From NCBI GenBank assembly GCA_035470785.1, contig DATIQN010000008.1:1-35251 (forward strand): a stretch of 35,251 bases of DNA, read 5' to 3'. Made by a program: the position numbers and the translations under genes. Positions within the stretch are counted from its first letter, which is position 1, and each line of letters begins with the position of its first letter. Of this stretch, positions 23,715-31,569 are shown in pieces. The DNA is from Croceibacterium_B sp035470785. Lineage in GTDB: Bacteria; Pseudomonadota; Alphaproteobacteria; Sphingomonadales; Sphingomonadaceae. The notes below the pieces were generated by a model. The model saw nothing but the letters and a program-made list of their open reading frames with translations. It was not told the origin of the DNA and did no database searches.

Positions 23715-24263
23715 TTAGCTGGACTGCTGACCCAGGCGGCGAGACTGCCACTGCTGGCGCATGGTGTCACGCGCCGCCTTCGCTTCGTCCGGAGTAACGA
23801 TGCCGTCCTTGTTGGCGTCGAGCCGGTCAAAGCGCGCGAGGGCCGCGGCCTGGAACTCGGCCTTGGTGATCGTGCCGTCCTTGTCGGCGTCGGCCAGGCG
23901 CATCATGCCGCCGCGCTCGGCAAAGCCGCCGCGCGCATGTTCGCCGCGTCGGCCGCGTTCGGCGCCCTGCTGTCCGTGCTCGCCCCTGCGGCCTTGCATC
24001 GCGGTGAATTCGGCGAAGCTCAGCTGGCCGTCGTGGTTCGCGTCAATGCGGTCGAAGCGCGCTTTCTGCATTGCGGTGCGGTCGGCCTGGTCGAGCTTGC
24101 CGTCGTGATTGGCGTCGAGCCGGTCGAACATCTGCGCGGCGCGCTGTTCGGCGGCGGCGCGAGTCATCGGCGGCCTGGGTGCATGCTCCTGTTGGGCCAC
24201 GGCGGTGCCGCCGGCGACAAGCGCTGCTGCGCCGGCGATCAGCGAGAGGGTCAATTTACGCAT
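23715..24263 (-). CDS. Exported EF-hand protein with four calcium-binding loops
   Basis: A 182-residue protein with a signal peptide (residues 1-23, ending AVAQ) and four canonical EF-hand loops: 50-61 (DANHDGKLDQAD), 74-85 (DANHDGQLSFAE), 125-136 (DADKDGTITKAE) and 149-160 (DANKDGIVTPDE). Loops pair as 1-2 and 3-4, separated by an Arg/Gly/Gln-rich linker (about 91-120). All have Asp at positions 1, 3, 5 and Gly at 6; loop 1 ends in Asp rather than Glu. It should bind Ca2+ in the periplasm. It heads the operon with a two-component system. Confidence 0.92.
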   Translation of the reverse strand: MRKLTLSLIAGAAALVAGGTAVAQQEHAPRPPMTRAAAEQRAAQMFDRLDANHDGKLDQADRTAMQKARFDRIDANHDGQLSFAEFTAMQGRRGEHGQQGAERGRRGEHARGGFAERGGMMRLADADKDGTITKAEFQAAALARFDRLDANKDGIVTPDEAKAARDTMRQQWQSRRLGQQSS

Positions 24264-24295
24264 GATGATACGAACTCCGAATCTGGGGGCTGAAA

Positions 24296-24349
24296 GAGCA
24301 ACGGGACACCGGAGATGGGGGGAGGTCCGTGTGCAGCGCCCCGTTGCTC
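24296..24349 (-). other. Perfect long-loop inverted repeat in the EF-hand leader
   Basis: GAGCAACGGG (24296-24305) and CCCGTTGCTC (24340-24349) are exact complements separated by 34 bases. On the minus strand the second arm is followed by TTTCAGCC, 27-30 bases ahead of the EF-hand start. It could be an attenuator-like 5' UTR stem, or two half-sites of an operator. Confidence 0.45.
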
Positions 24350-24396
24350 ATGAGCGCCTTCTACAGAGCCAATGTCGCAGGGGTTTGCCAGGAGCG

Positions 24397-24418
24397 GACA
24401 AAAGTGTCGCACTTTGTC
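24397..24418. promoter_or_regulatory. Palindrome upstream of the EF-hand/two-component operon
   Basis: GACAAAAGTG (24397-24406) and CACTTTGTC (24410-24418) flank TCG: a 9-bp symmetric pair with one extra A. It sits 134 bases ahead of the EF-hand start and 41 after the cupin stop. As an operator it could serve the OmpR-type regulator or another factor; as a hairpin it lacks a T-run, so terminator use is less likely. Confidence 0.4.
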
Positions 24419-24458
24419 GCGCCGCGCAGCCCGCGTTCATGCGTCCGCAAGTCGCCGA

Positions 24459-24875
24459 TCAGCGCGGGCGGTTCTGCGTCCCGGCGCCGGCGGTGACGAA
24501 CAGGCCCGTGGTTTCGACGGCGATATCCGCCGTGTGCCACACGCCGGGCGGGTTGATGGCGTATTGGCCGGGCCCGAGCGTGACGGTTTCGACGCGGCCG
24601 TCGGGAAACTCCTGGGTCAGGCGCATCTCGCCCGTGAGGCACACCACCACCTCGTCGCCGGTCGGGTGCATTTCCCATCCGCCCCAGTCTTCGGTGAAGC
24701 GAAACAGCGAGATGACCCGCCCCTCGGAGCCGTCGGCTTCGGTGCGGCGGGCGTAATCCATGTACCAGTCCATCGCCCGCTCATCGCGCGGGAACTCGGG
24801 CTGCGGCACCGCCGTGGCGCCCTTGCCGAGGTGGATCGGGAATTTCTCGAGCGAACGCCCGCCGCCCTCACTCAC
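24459..24875 (-). CDS. Cupin-domain protein
   Basis: A 138-residue single-domain cupin. The beta-barrel motifs include GGWEMHPTGDEVVVCLTGEM, where His and Glu suit a metal site, and the second motif PGQYAINPPGVWHTADI. The GTG start (24875) overlaps the stop of the VOC gene by eight bases and no closer ATG retains the cupin N-terminus. Cupins include dioxygenases, isomerases and sugar- or metal-binding proteins; the reaction is not evident. It is co-transcribed with the VOC protein. Confidence 0.85.
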   Translation of the reverse strand: MSEGGGRSLEKFPIHLGKGATAVPQPEFPRDERAMDWYMDYARRTEADGSEGRVISLFRFTEDWGGWEMHPTGDEVVVCLTGEMRLTQEFPDGRVETVTLGPGQYAINPPGVWHTADIAVETTGLFVTAGAGTQNRPR

Positions 24876-25251
24876 CGTCCGGCCCCGGCATGCAGAAGGC
24901 GTTGAGCTTGTTGCCGTCGGGATCGCGGAAATAGGCGGCGTAGAACCCGCCGCCGCGCACGCCGGGTGCGCCTTCGTCGCTGCCGCCGTTGGCAAGCGCG
25001 ATGGCGTGCATGCGGTCGACTTGCGCCGGGTCCCTGGCGTCGAGCGCGACCATCACTCCGTTGCCGAAGCTGGCAGGCTTGCCGTCGAACGGCTTGGTCA
25101 CGGCGATGCCCGCGCCGCCGCCGGCGACGCCCCAGGCGATGTGGGTGTCACCTTCCATGAAGCGGCCGACGCCGAGTTCGCCGGCGATCGCATCGTAGAA
25201 GCGCGCCGCGCGGGGCAGGTCATTGGTTCCTAGAGTGACGTAACCGATCAT
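24868..25251 (-). CDS. VOC-family (glyoxalase/bleomycin-resistance-like) protein
   Basis: A 127-residue protein with the vicinal-oxygen-chelate fold: MIGYVTLGTNDLPRAARFYD at the start and AAYFRDPDGNKLNAFC at the end, the common FxDPDGN signature. The family includes metal-dependent lyases, dioxygenases and binding proteins; this small type is often annotated as glyoxalase-like with unknown substrate. Its end overlaps the start of the cupin gene, so both act together by inference. Confidence 0.9.
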   Translation of the reverse strand: MIGYVTLGTNDLPRAARFYDAIAGELGVGRFMEGDTHIAWGVAGGGAGIAVTKPFDGKPASFGNGVMVALDARDPAQVDRMHAIALANGGSDEGAPGVRGGGFYAAYFRDPDGNKLNAFCMPGPDGE

Positions 25252-25313
25252 GGCGCAATCTCCCCCGTCGCGAGTCGGAAATAGCTAGAACATGTCAGGA
25301 ACAAAGTCGAGAT

Positions 25314-27119
25314 TCAGATGGGCTCGCAAGCCCGTTCAAGCCACCCCAGGTCGTCGCCTTCGAGCTGCGGCGCGAGCACTTCGAGGACCCTCGCGTGGTA
25401 TGCATTCCACCACTCGACCTCGGCCTCGCTGAGCATGTCGCGGTCGAGCAGGGTCTTGTCGATCGGCACCAGCGTCAGCGTCTCGAAGCCGAGCCATTCG
25501 CCTTCCATGCCAGGAATCTCGCGCCTTTCGACCAGCACCAGGTTTTCGATGCGGATGCCGAACTCGCCTGGCTTGTAGTAGCCGGGCTCGTTCGAGAGGA
25601 TCATCCCGGCCATCAGTTCCTGGTCGGTGCCGGCCTGTCCGCCGCGCGCCTTGGCGATGCGCTGCGGACCTTCGTGAACCGCGAGGAAGCTGCCGACGCC
25701 GTGGCCGGTGCCGTGGGCGTAGTCGACCCCCGCCATCCACAGGAACTGCCGCGCCAGCGTGTCGAGCTGCGCGCCGCTGGTGCCTTGCGGAAAAGTCTGC
25801 AGGGCGAGCGCGATGTGGCCCTTGAGCACGCGGGTGAAGCGGTCCTTCTGTTCCTGCGAAGGCTCACCCGGCCCGATCCACACCGTGCGGGTGATGTCGG
25901 TCGTGCCGTCGGCGTACTGCGCGCCCGAATCGACCAGGTAGATGCTGCCCGGCGTAATCGGCAGGTTGCTGTCCTCGTCGACGCGGTAATGGGGAATCGC
26001 CGCGTGCGGCCCGGCGGCAGAGATAGTGTCGAACGACAGGTCGCGCAGCAGCCCGGTCTGCTCGCGGAAGCCCTGCAATTGCGCTGCCGCGCTCAGCTCG
26101 GTTTCGCCGCCCTTGGGCGCTTCGTTTTCGAGCCAGCGGAGGAACCTGACCTCGGCCGCGCCGTCGCGCGCCTGCGCGTCGCGCTGGCCTTGCTGCTCGC
26201 GCGGGTTCTTGGTCGCCTTGGGCAGGATCGTCGGATCGCGCACCGCGACGGCTTTCGCGCCGGCCTTGTCGAGCGCGCGGTAGATCGCCGCGACGCCAAA
26301 GTTGGGATCGACCGCGACGGTCTTGCCGGAGAGTTCGCCGAGCGCCTTCTCGAAATCGGCGCGCGCGCGAATCGTGACCGCATTGCCGAGGTGTTTGGAA
26401 AGCTCGGGCGTGACCTTCTCGGGGGCGATGAACAGCTCGGCCGTCCCGTCGTCGTGGGCGATGACATAGGACAGTGCGACCGGCGTGCGGTCGACGTCGG
26501 CGCCGCGGATGTTGAGCAGCCAGGCGATCGAATCGAGCGCGCTGATCACCGCCGCGTCGTAATGTTCGCGCTTGAGCCAGTCGGCGACCTCGGCGCGCTT
26601 GTCGGCGCTCGAGCGGCCGGCGAACTCGTCCGACTGGACGACGGCCGGCGCGGCCGAGGGTTCGGGCCGGTCGGCCCACACCGCGTCGATCGGATTGCTG
26701 TCCACCGCGGCGAGCTCACCATGCCTCGACGCGAGCGCACGGGCGGCCGCGTCGGCCCAGCCTTTCGAATGCAGCCACGGGTCGAAGCCGACTTTCGCGC
26801 CTTCCGGCGCATTCGCCGCGAGCCATTCGGCCGGGCTCGTTTCGGGCACCGATTGGTAGTCGAACAGCTTGCCGTCGACCTGCTCGCGCACCTGCACCGT
26901 GTAGCGCCCGTCAACGAAGATCGCCGCCTTGTCCTTGAGCACCACCGCCGTTCCCGCCGAGCCGCCGAACCCGGTTAGCCAGGCAAGCCGCTGGGCATAG
27001 GCGCCGACGTATTCGCTCATGTGCTCGTCGGAGATCGGGATCACGAATCCGTCGAGCCCGCGCCGGGCGAGCTCCTTGCGCAGGGCGTCGAGACGGGCTT
27101 CGTGGGTCTGCATCAACAT
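25314..27119 (-). CDS. pepP: Aminopeptidase P family protein (M24, Xaa-Pro aminopeptidase)
   Basis: A 601-residue cytosolic metallo-aminopeptidase removing N-terminal residues that precede proline. Two creatinase-like N-terminal domains (WLTGFGGSAGTAVVLKDKA) precede a C-terminal pita-bread domain. Metal ligands are recognisable: two Asp in LVDSGAQYADGTTDITRTVW, His in HGTGHGVGSFLAVHEGP, and Glu in ILSNEPGYYKPGEFGIRIEN. Its size matches the long eukaryotic-like XPP group, not E. coli PepP (about 440). The start ATG 27119 has GGAG upstream; a second ATG two codons on is possible. It is divergent from oligopeptidase B. Confidence 0.94.
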   Translation of the reverse strand: MLMQTHEARLDALRKELARRGLDGFVIPISDEHMSEYVGAYAQRLAWLTGFGGSAGTAVVLKDKAAIFVDGRYTVQVREQVDGKLFDYQSVPETSPAEWLAANAPEGAKVGFDPWLHSKGWADAAARALASRHGELAAVDSNPIDAVWADRPEPSAAPAVVQSDEFAGRSSADKRAEVADWLKREHYDAAVISALDSIAWLLNIRGADVDRTPVALSYVIAHDDGTAELFIAPEKVTPELSKHLGNAVTIRARADFEKALGELSGKTVAVDPNFGVAAIYRALDKAGAKAVAVRDPTILPKATKNPREQQGQRDAQARDGAAEVRFLRWLENEAPKGGETELSAAAQLQGFREQTGLLRDLSFDTISAAGPHAAIPHYRVDEDSNLPITPGSIYLVDSGAQYADGTTDITRTVWIGPGEPSQEQKDRFTRVLKGHIALALQTFPQGTSGAQLDTLARQFLWMAGVDYAHGTGHGVGSFLAVHEGPQRIAKARGGQAGTDQELMAGMILSNEPGYYKPGEFGIRIENLVLVERREIPGMEGEWLGFETLTLVPIDKTLLDRDMLSEAEVEWWNAYHARVLEVLAPQLEGDDLGWLERACEPI

Positions 27120-27219
27120 TTGTGGCGACTCCGGTTACGTCTGAAAGTATTCGCGATGTAGGCCGATCCGGCGCGCGCTTCCAGTGCGGGGTCCTTCCAT
27201 CGCCCGCAGAAGCGGCTAC

Positions 27220-29325
27220 ATGGCGGGCATGAACGACAGCACCCTCCTCACCCCGCCGGTCGCGGCGAAGAAGCCCTCCACCGTCACCCACCACGGCATC
27301 ACCGTCAGCGACGACTACGCCTGGCTGCGCGACGCCGAATACCCGAAGGTCGACGACAAGGAGGTCCTCGACCACCTGAAGGCAGAGAACGACTGGTTCG
27401 AAGCGCGGATGAAGCCGCACAAGGCCACGGTCGACGCGCTGTTCAAGGAGATGCGCGCGCGGATCAAGGAGGCCGACAAGTCCGTGCCGCAGAAGGACGG
27501 CGACTGGCTGTACTGGATCGAGTTCGAGGAAGGCGCCGAGTACAAGAAGTGGTGGCGCAAGCCCGTCGCCGGCGGCCCCGACGAGCTGATCCTCGACGAG
27601 CCGGCGCTGGCCGAGGGCAAGGACTATTTCCGCCTCGGGGCGATCTCGACCAGCAAGGATGGTAAGCTGCTCGCATATTCGGTCGACGACAACGGCTCGG
27701 AGCGGTTCACCGCACGGATCAAGGACCTGGCGACGGGCGAGCACCTGCCCGACGAGATCCCCGGCACGCTTTCGGGGCTGTCATGGGTCGCGGGTGACAA
27801 GGCCATCGTCTATTCGCTCGCCAACGAGCAGTGGCGCACCGACAACGCGCGGCTGCACTGGCTGGGTCAACCGATCGACCAGGACGTCGAGCTCTTCCAC
27901 GAGGACGACGAGGGCTTCCGCGTCTCCGCCGCGCTTTCGGCAGCCGAGGACTGGCTGATCATCGGCACCGGCGATCACGAGACCAGCGAGGCCTGGCTCG
28001 TCCCCGCCGATGCGCCGCTGACGCCGCCCAGGCTGGTCAAGGCGAGGACGAAGGGCATCGAATACGATGTCGACGTGAGACCCACCGAGACGGGCGGCGT
28101 CCTGTTCGTGCACACCAACGACACGCACGAGAACTTCCGCCTCGCCACCGCATTGCTCGCCAAGCCGGACGACTGGGCGACCCTGGTCGAAGGCACCGAC
28201 GAGTTCTACTTGACCGGTTTCGAGCTGTTCCGCGATTTCTACATCGTCGACGGCCGCCTCGGCGGGTTGGACCGGATCGAGGTCCGCTATTACGATGACC
28301 CTGCGCGGATCGAGCCGATAGAGTTTCCCGAAGCGAGCTACACCGCGCATCTCGGCAACAATCCCGAGTTCGAGCAGACCGTGCTGCGCGTCGGCTACGA
28401 GAGCATGGTCAGCCCGGCGAGCACTTACGACTTCGACGTCACCAAGCGTTCGCTGACGCTGCTCAAGGTGCAGGAAATCCCCTCGGGCTACGACCGCTCG
28501 CTCTACACCACCGAGCGGCTCGAGATCGCCGCGCGCGACGGCACGAAGATCCCGGTCAGCGTGATGTACCGCAAGGATCGCGCATCGCCCGGACCGCTGC
28601 ACCTTTATGGCTACGGCGCTTACGGCATCGCCATCCCGCCGGGCTTCTCGACCACGCGCCTGAGCCTCGTCGACCGGGGCTTTGCCTACGCCATCGCGCA
28701 CATCCGCGGCGGGGACGACCTCGGCCGCGCTTGGTACAAGGCGGGCAAGCTGGAGAGCCGCACCAACGCCTTCACCGATTTCGTTGACGTGGCCAGGGGT
28801 TTGATCGCGCGCGGGCTGACCGAGGCCGGGCGGATCAGCATCTCGGGCGGGTCGGCCGGCGGCGAGCTGATGGGGGCGGTGATCAATTCCGAGCCCGAGC
28901 TGTGGGGCGCGGTCGTCGCGCACGTACCGTTCGTCGACGTGCTGGCGACGATGCTCGACGCCTCGCTGCCGCTAACGCCGGGCGAATGGCCCGAGTGGGG
29001 CAACCCGATCGAGGACCAGGCGGCGTTCGAGCTGATCCGCTCGTATTCGCCCTACGACAACGTGAAGCGCCAGGCCTACCCGCCGCTGCTGGTCACCGCT
29101 GGGCTCAACGACCCACGGGTGACTTACTGGGAGCCGGCCAAGTGGGTCGCCAAGCTGCGCGAGCTCAAGACCGACGATAATGAGTTGCTGCTCAAGACCA
29201 ATATGGGCGCCGGCCACGGCGGCAAGTCGGGGCGATTCGAAAGCCTCAAGGAAACGGCCGAGGAGTTCGCCTTCATCCTGTGGCAGATGGGCGTGCCGGC
29301 CAAGGCCTCAAGCAGCGAAGCGTAG
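27220..29325 (+). CDS. ptrB: Oligopeptidase B (S9A serine peptidase)
   Basis: A prolyl-oligopeptidase-fold enzyme cleaving short peptides after basic residues. An N-terminal seven-bladed propeller (about residues 70-400) gates the alpha/beta-hydrolase domain. Counting from ATG 27220, the triad is Ser545 (ISGGSAGGELMG), Asp631 (LNDPRVTYWEPAKW) and His666 (GAGHGGKSGR). Length (701) is normal. ATG 27229 (MNDSTLL) is an equally possible start; AGAAGCGG favours 27220. No signal peptide, so cytosolic. It is followed 12 bases later by a thioesterase gene. Confidence 0.95.
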   Translation: MAGMNDSTLLTPPVAAKKPSTVTHHGITVSDDYAWLRDAEYPKVDDKEVLDHLKAENDWFEARMKPHKATVDALFKEMRARIKEADKSVPQKDGDWLYWIEFEEGAEYKKWWRKPVAGGPDELILDEPALAEGKDYFRLGAISTSKDGKLLAYSVDDNGSERFTARIKDLATGEHLPDEIPGTLSGLSWVAGDKAIVYSLANEQWRTDNARLHWLGQPIDQDVELFHEDDEGFRVSAALSAAEDWLIIGTGDHETSEAWLVPADAPLTPPRLVKARTKGIEYDVDVRPTETGGVLFVHTNDTHENFRLATALLAKPDDWATLVEGTDEFYLTGFELFRDFYIVDGRLGGLDRIEVRYYDDPARIEPIEFPEASYTAHLGNNPEFEQTVLRVGYESMVSPASTYDFDVTKRSLTLLKVQEIPSGYDRSLYTTERLEIAARDGTKIPVSVMYRKDRASPGPLHLYGYGAYGIAIPPGFSTTRLSLVDRGFAYAIAHIRGGDDLGRAWYKAGKLESRTNAFTDFVDVARGLIARGLTEAGRISISGGSAGGELMGAVINSEPELWGAVVAHVPFVDVLATMLDASLPLTPGEWPEWGNPIEDQAAFELIRSYSPYDNVKRQAYPPLLVTAGLNDPRVTYWEPAKWVAKLRELKTDDNELLLKTNMGAGHGGKSGRFESLKETAEEFAFILWQMGVPAKASSSEA

Positions 29326-29337
29326 GCCCAAAAGCGC

Positions 29338-29742
29338 GTGAGCAGCACCTTTTCCATGACCTTCACCGCGCTGCCGGAGCACATCGACGTCTACGGGCAC
29401 GTCAACAACGCGGTGTGGGTGCGCTGGATGGAGGACGTCGCCACCGCGCACTGGAACCAGATCGCGCCGCCCGAGCACCAGTCGGCCTACGCGTGGTTCG
29501 TCACCCGCCACGAGATCGATTACCGCGGCAACATCCGCGAAGGCGAAAGCTGCGAGGCGACCACCGCAATCGGCAAGGCGCCGAGCGGCGCCCGGTTCGA
29601 GCGGCGCACGACCTTCCGCGACAAGGACGGCAAGCTGCTCGTCAGCGCGGTCACCAGCTGGGCTATGATCGACCGCGCGACCGGGCGGATCACGCGCGTC
29701 CCGCGCGACGTCGCCGCGCAGTTCCTGTCCGACGCGGGCTAG
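29338..29742 (+). CDS. Acyl-CoA thioesterase, hotdog fold (4HBT type)
   Basis: A 134-residue hotdog-fold protein. EHIDVYGHVNNAVWVRWME is the 4-hydroxybenzoyl-CoA thioesterase signature with its catalytic Asp, followed by FVTRHEIDYRGNIREGE. It should hydrolyse an acyl-CoA; chain specificity is unknown. The start is GTG 29338 (no earlier ATG in the conserved frame); ribosome binding is weak, so coupling to ptrB 12 bases upstream is likely. Its stop shares the bases CTAG with the convergent diguanylate cyclase gene. Confidence 0.9.
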   Translation: MSSTFSMTFTALPEHIDVYGHVNNAVWVRWMEDVATAHWNQIAPPEHQSAYAWFVTRHEIDYRGNIREGESCEATTAIGKAPSGARFERRTTFRDKDGKLLVSAVTSWAMIDRATGRITRVPRDVAAQFLSDAG

Positions 29743-31484
29743 GCCGCTGCCCGGGTCCTTTCCGGCACGAACAGGCTCAGTTTCTCGCTCATCGTGCGGT
29801 TGCGCCCGGTGGCCTTGGCCTCGTAAAGCAGCTTGTCCGCCCGCTCATAGACCGCGTCGAAGTCGGCGGTCCTGCTAAAGGAGCGGGCCAGCTGAACCAC
29901 TCCCATGCTGGCTGTTACGGGGCCCTCCAGATCTTCGACTTCACCGGCGATGTGCTCGGAGAGCCCGCGGCGGACATCTTCCGCCCGCTGCAGCGCATTC
30001 CTGCCGCGCATGAGGATCAGGAATTCTTCACCGCCCATGCGGATTGCCAGCTGGTCGGTCACGCCGCCAAGACACCCGGCGCAAGCTCGCAAGACCTCGT
30101 CGCCGACGGCGTGGCCGTAGCGGTCGTTGATCGACTTGAAGTGGTCGAGATCGAGCACCGCCACGGTGTCGAACCCTTCGCGGTAAAGCGTGCGGAACCG
30201 CCGCTCGATCGCGCGGCGGTTCATCAGACCGGTCAACGGGTCCCGCTCCGACAGTTCGCCGAGCACGCGGGCTTCCAGCTGGGCCCGATTGCGCTCGTCC
30301 TTGATGTTCATGAAGCGATCGGCGACGCCGAGCGTGGTCGCCATCACCTCGACGACGCAGCCGATATAGAACAGCATCATCGCGTCGGCCGAGGGGACCG
30401 ATGGCAGCAGGCCGCTGGCAAGGCGGATCACGCCCACCAGAACCATTGGAGCCCACCCCACCGCCTGGTAGCGGACCGCGCGGCTGCCGTGCTGCAGGGC
30501 ATCGGCGAGCATCCAGATATAGGTCACCAGGACCGGGACGTACGCCCAGTAATAGAGCGTCGACTGCAGCGGCCGCAGCACGAACGGGAAGCTGGCATGC
30601 AGCAGGCTGATCAGTACCGCCCAGGCGCCGGCCAGCGGCAGCGCGCGGCGCAGTCGCGGGTCGAGCCGGCCGGGCTCGATAAAGCTGTGCGCGAACATTC
30701 CCGCCGCTCCGACCGACAGGCCGAACAGCGCAGTATTGGCGGCGTTGAGGAACATCACCGACAGGCCGTCGAGGTAATACGCCAGCCCCGAACTGACGAC
30801 GATCGACAGCAGCAGCGAGATCGCCAGCGCCGAATGCCACAGCACGAACCGTTCGCGCAGGATGCGATAGAACGCCGCGTTGAACATCAGCGGCATCAGC
30901 AACGTGCCGCACAGCGCCGCCAGCAGGAGCAGGATCACGCGCCCAGCCTGGTGGTCGTGCGCGTCGGCTGGCACGAGCTGCGCCTGTTCGAGCGTCATGC
31001 GGTGCGTCGGGTCGTCGAAGGCGACGAAGACCTGGCGAGCGGGCGCACGGGCCACCGGCAGGGGCACGCGGACGTAGCCGCCGCGGCGCGAGGTTTGCAG
31101 GTCGTCCGGCGTGTAGCGCGCGGCGCGTGTCGATCCATCGGCGCCGACGACGAGGACTTCGATGGCCTTCAGGGCCGCCCGCCGGGTTTCGAGATAACCG
31201 GGCGGCGGCGTTCCCTCAGCCAGCTGGAACCGCGCGAAGACCCGCTCGGCGGCGATCGAGTGGCTCGCCTCGCCGCAGGACCAGCGGCGCTGGGTATGGG
31301 CTATCTGGGCGAGGCTATCGGCAGGCGTGCCGTCGGCGAAACAGCGGCTGTACCGCGTGCCATAATCGCCGTCAGGATAATCGCCCGGGCGCGGCGGCGT
31401 AGCCGAAGCCGGCACGCAGGCCAGCAGCAAGGCCGCCAGGGCCAGCAGCCAGTTCGCCAGGGTCGAGACGCGTTTCGCGGGCAT
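29739..31484 (-). CDS. Membrane diguanylate cyclase (7TM-DISM-like sensor with GGDEF domain)
   Basis: A 581-residue protein making cyclic di-GMP. A signal peptide, an extracytoplasmic domain of about 150 residues, and seven or so membrane helices (about 180-385) match the 7TM-DISM sensor type. The C-terminal GGDEF domain has GLMNRRAIERRFRTLYRE, LDLDHFKSINDRYGHAVGDEVL and active-site GGEEF in AIRMGGEEFLILM. The inhibitory I-site RxxD expected just upstream is replaced (VTDQ in that position), so product inhibition may be lost. A CtrA-like box lies upstream. No EAL domain is present. Confidence 0.93.
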   Translation of the reverse strand: MPAKRVSTLANWLLALAALLLACVPASATPPRPGDYPDGDYGTRYSRCFADGTPADSLAQIAHTQRRWSCGEASHSIAAERVFARFQLAEGTPPPGYLETRRAALKAIEVLVVGADGSTRAARYTPDDLQTSRRGGYVRVPLPVARAPARQVFVAFDDPTHRMTLEQAQLVPADAHDHQAGRVILLLLAALCGTLLMPLMFNAAFYRILRERFVLWHSALAISLLLSIVVSSGLAYYLDGLSVMFLNAANTALFGLSVGAAGMFAHSFIEPGRLDPRLRRALPLAGAWAVLISLLHASFPFVLRPLQSTLYYWAYVPVLVTYIWMLADALQHGSRAVRYQAVGWAPMVLVGVIRLASGLLPSVPSADAMMLFYIGCVVEVMATTLGVADRFMNIKDERNRAQLEARVLGELSERDPLTGLMNRRAIERRFRTLYREGFDTVAVLDLDHFKSINDRYGHAVGDEVLRACAGCLGGVTDQLAIRMGGEEFLILMRGRNALQRAEDVRRGLSEHIAGEVEDLEGPVTASMGVVQLARSFSRTADFDAVYERADKLLYEAKATGRNRTMSEKLSLFVPERTRAAA

Positions 31485-31511
31485 TCGACAATGGCCATAT
31501 CGGCCAAGCGT

Positions 31512-31525
31512 TTAACCCGCGTTAA
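31512..31525 (-). promoter_or_regulatory. CtrA-like binding box upstream of the diguanylate cyclase gene
   Basis: TTAA (31512-31515), CCCGCG, TTAA (31522-31525): the CtrA consensus is TTAA-N7-TTAA, with N6 variants described. The site reads TTAAC...GTTAA, so it is also palindromic. It lies 28-41 bases ahead of the ATG. CtrA controls motility and signalling genes in alphaproteobacteria, which makes the placement sensible. Spacing of 6 rather than 7 keeps this tentative. Confidence 0.35.
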
Positions 31526-31569
31526 GCGCGGCCTATCGTGCGTTAGGCATGAACCCCATCGACCGAAAG

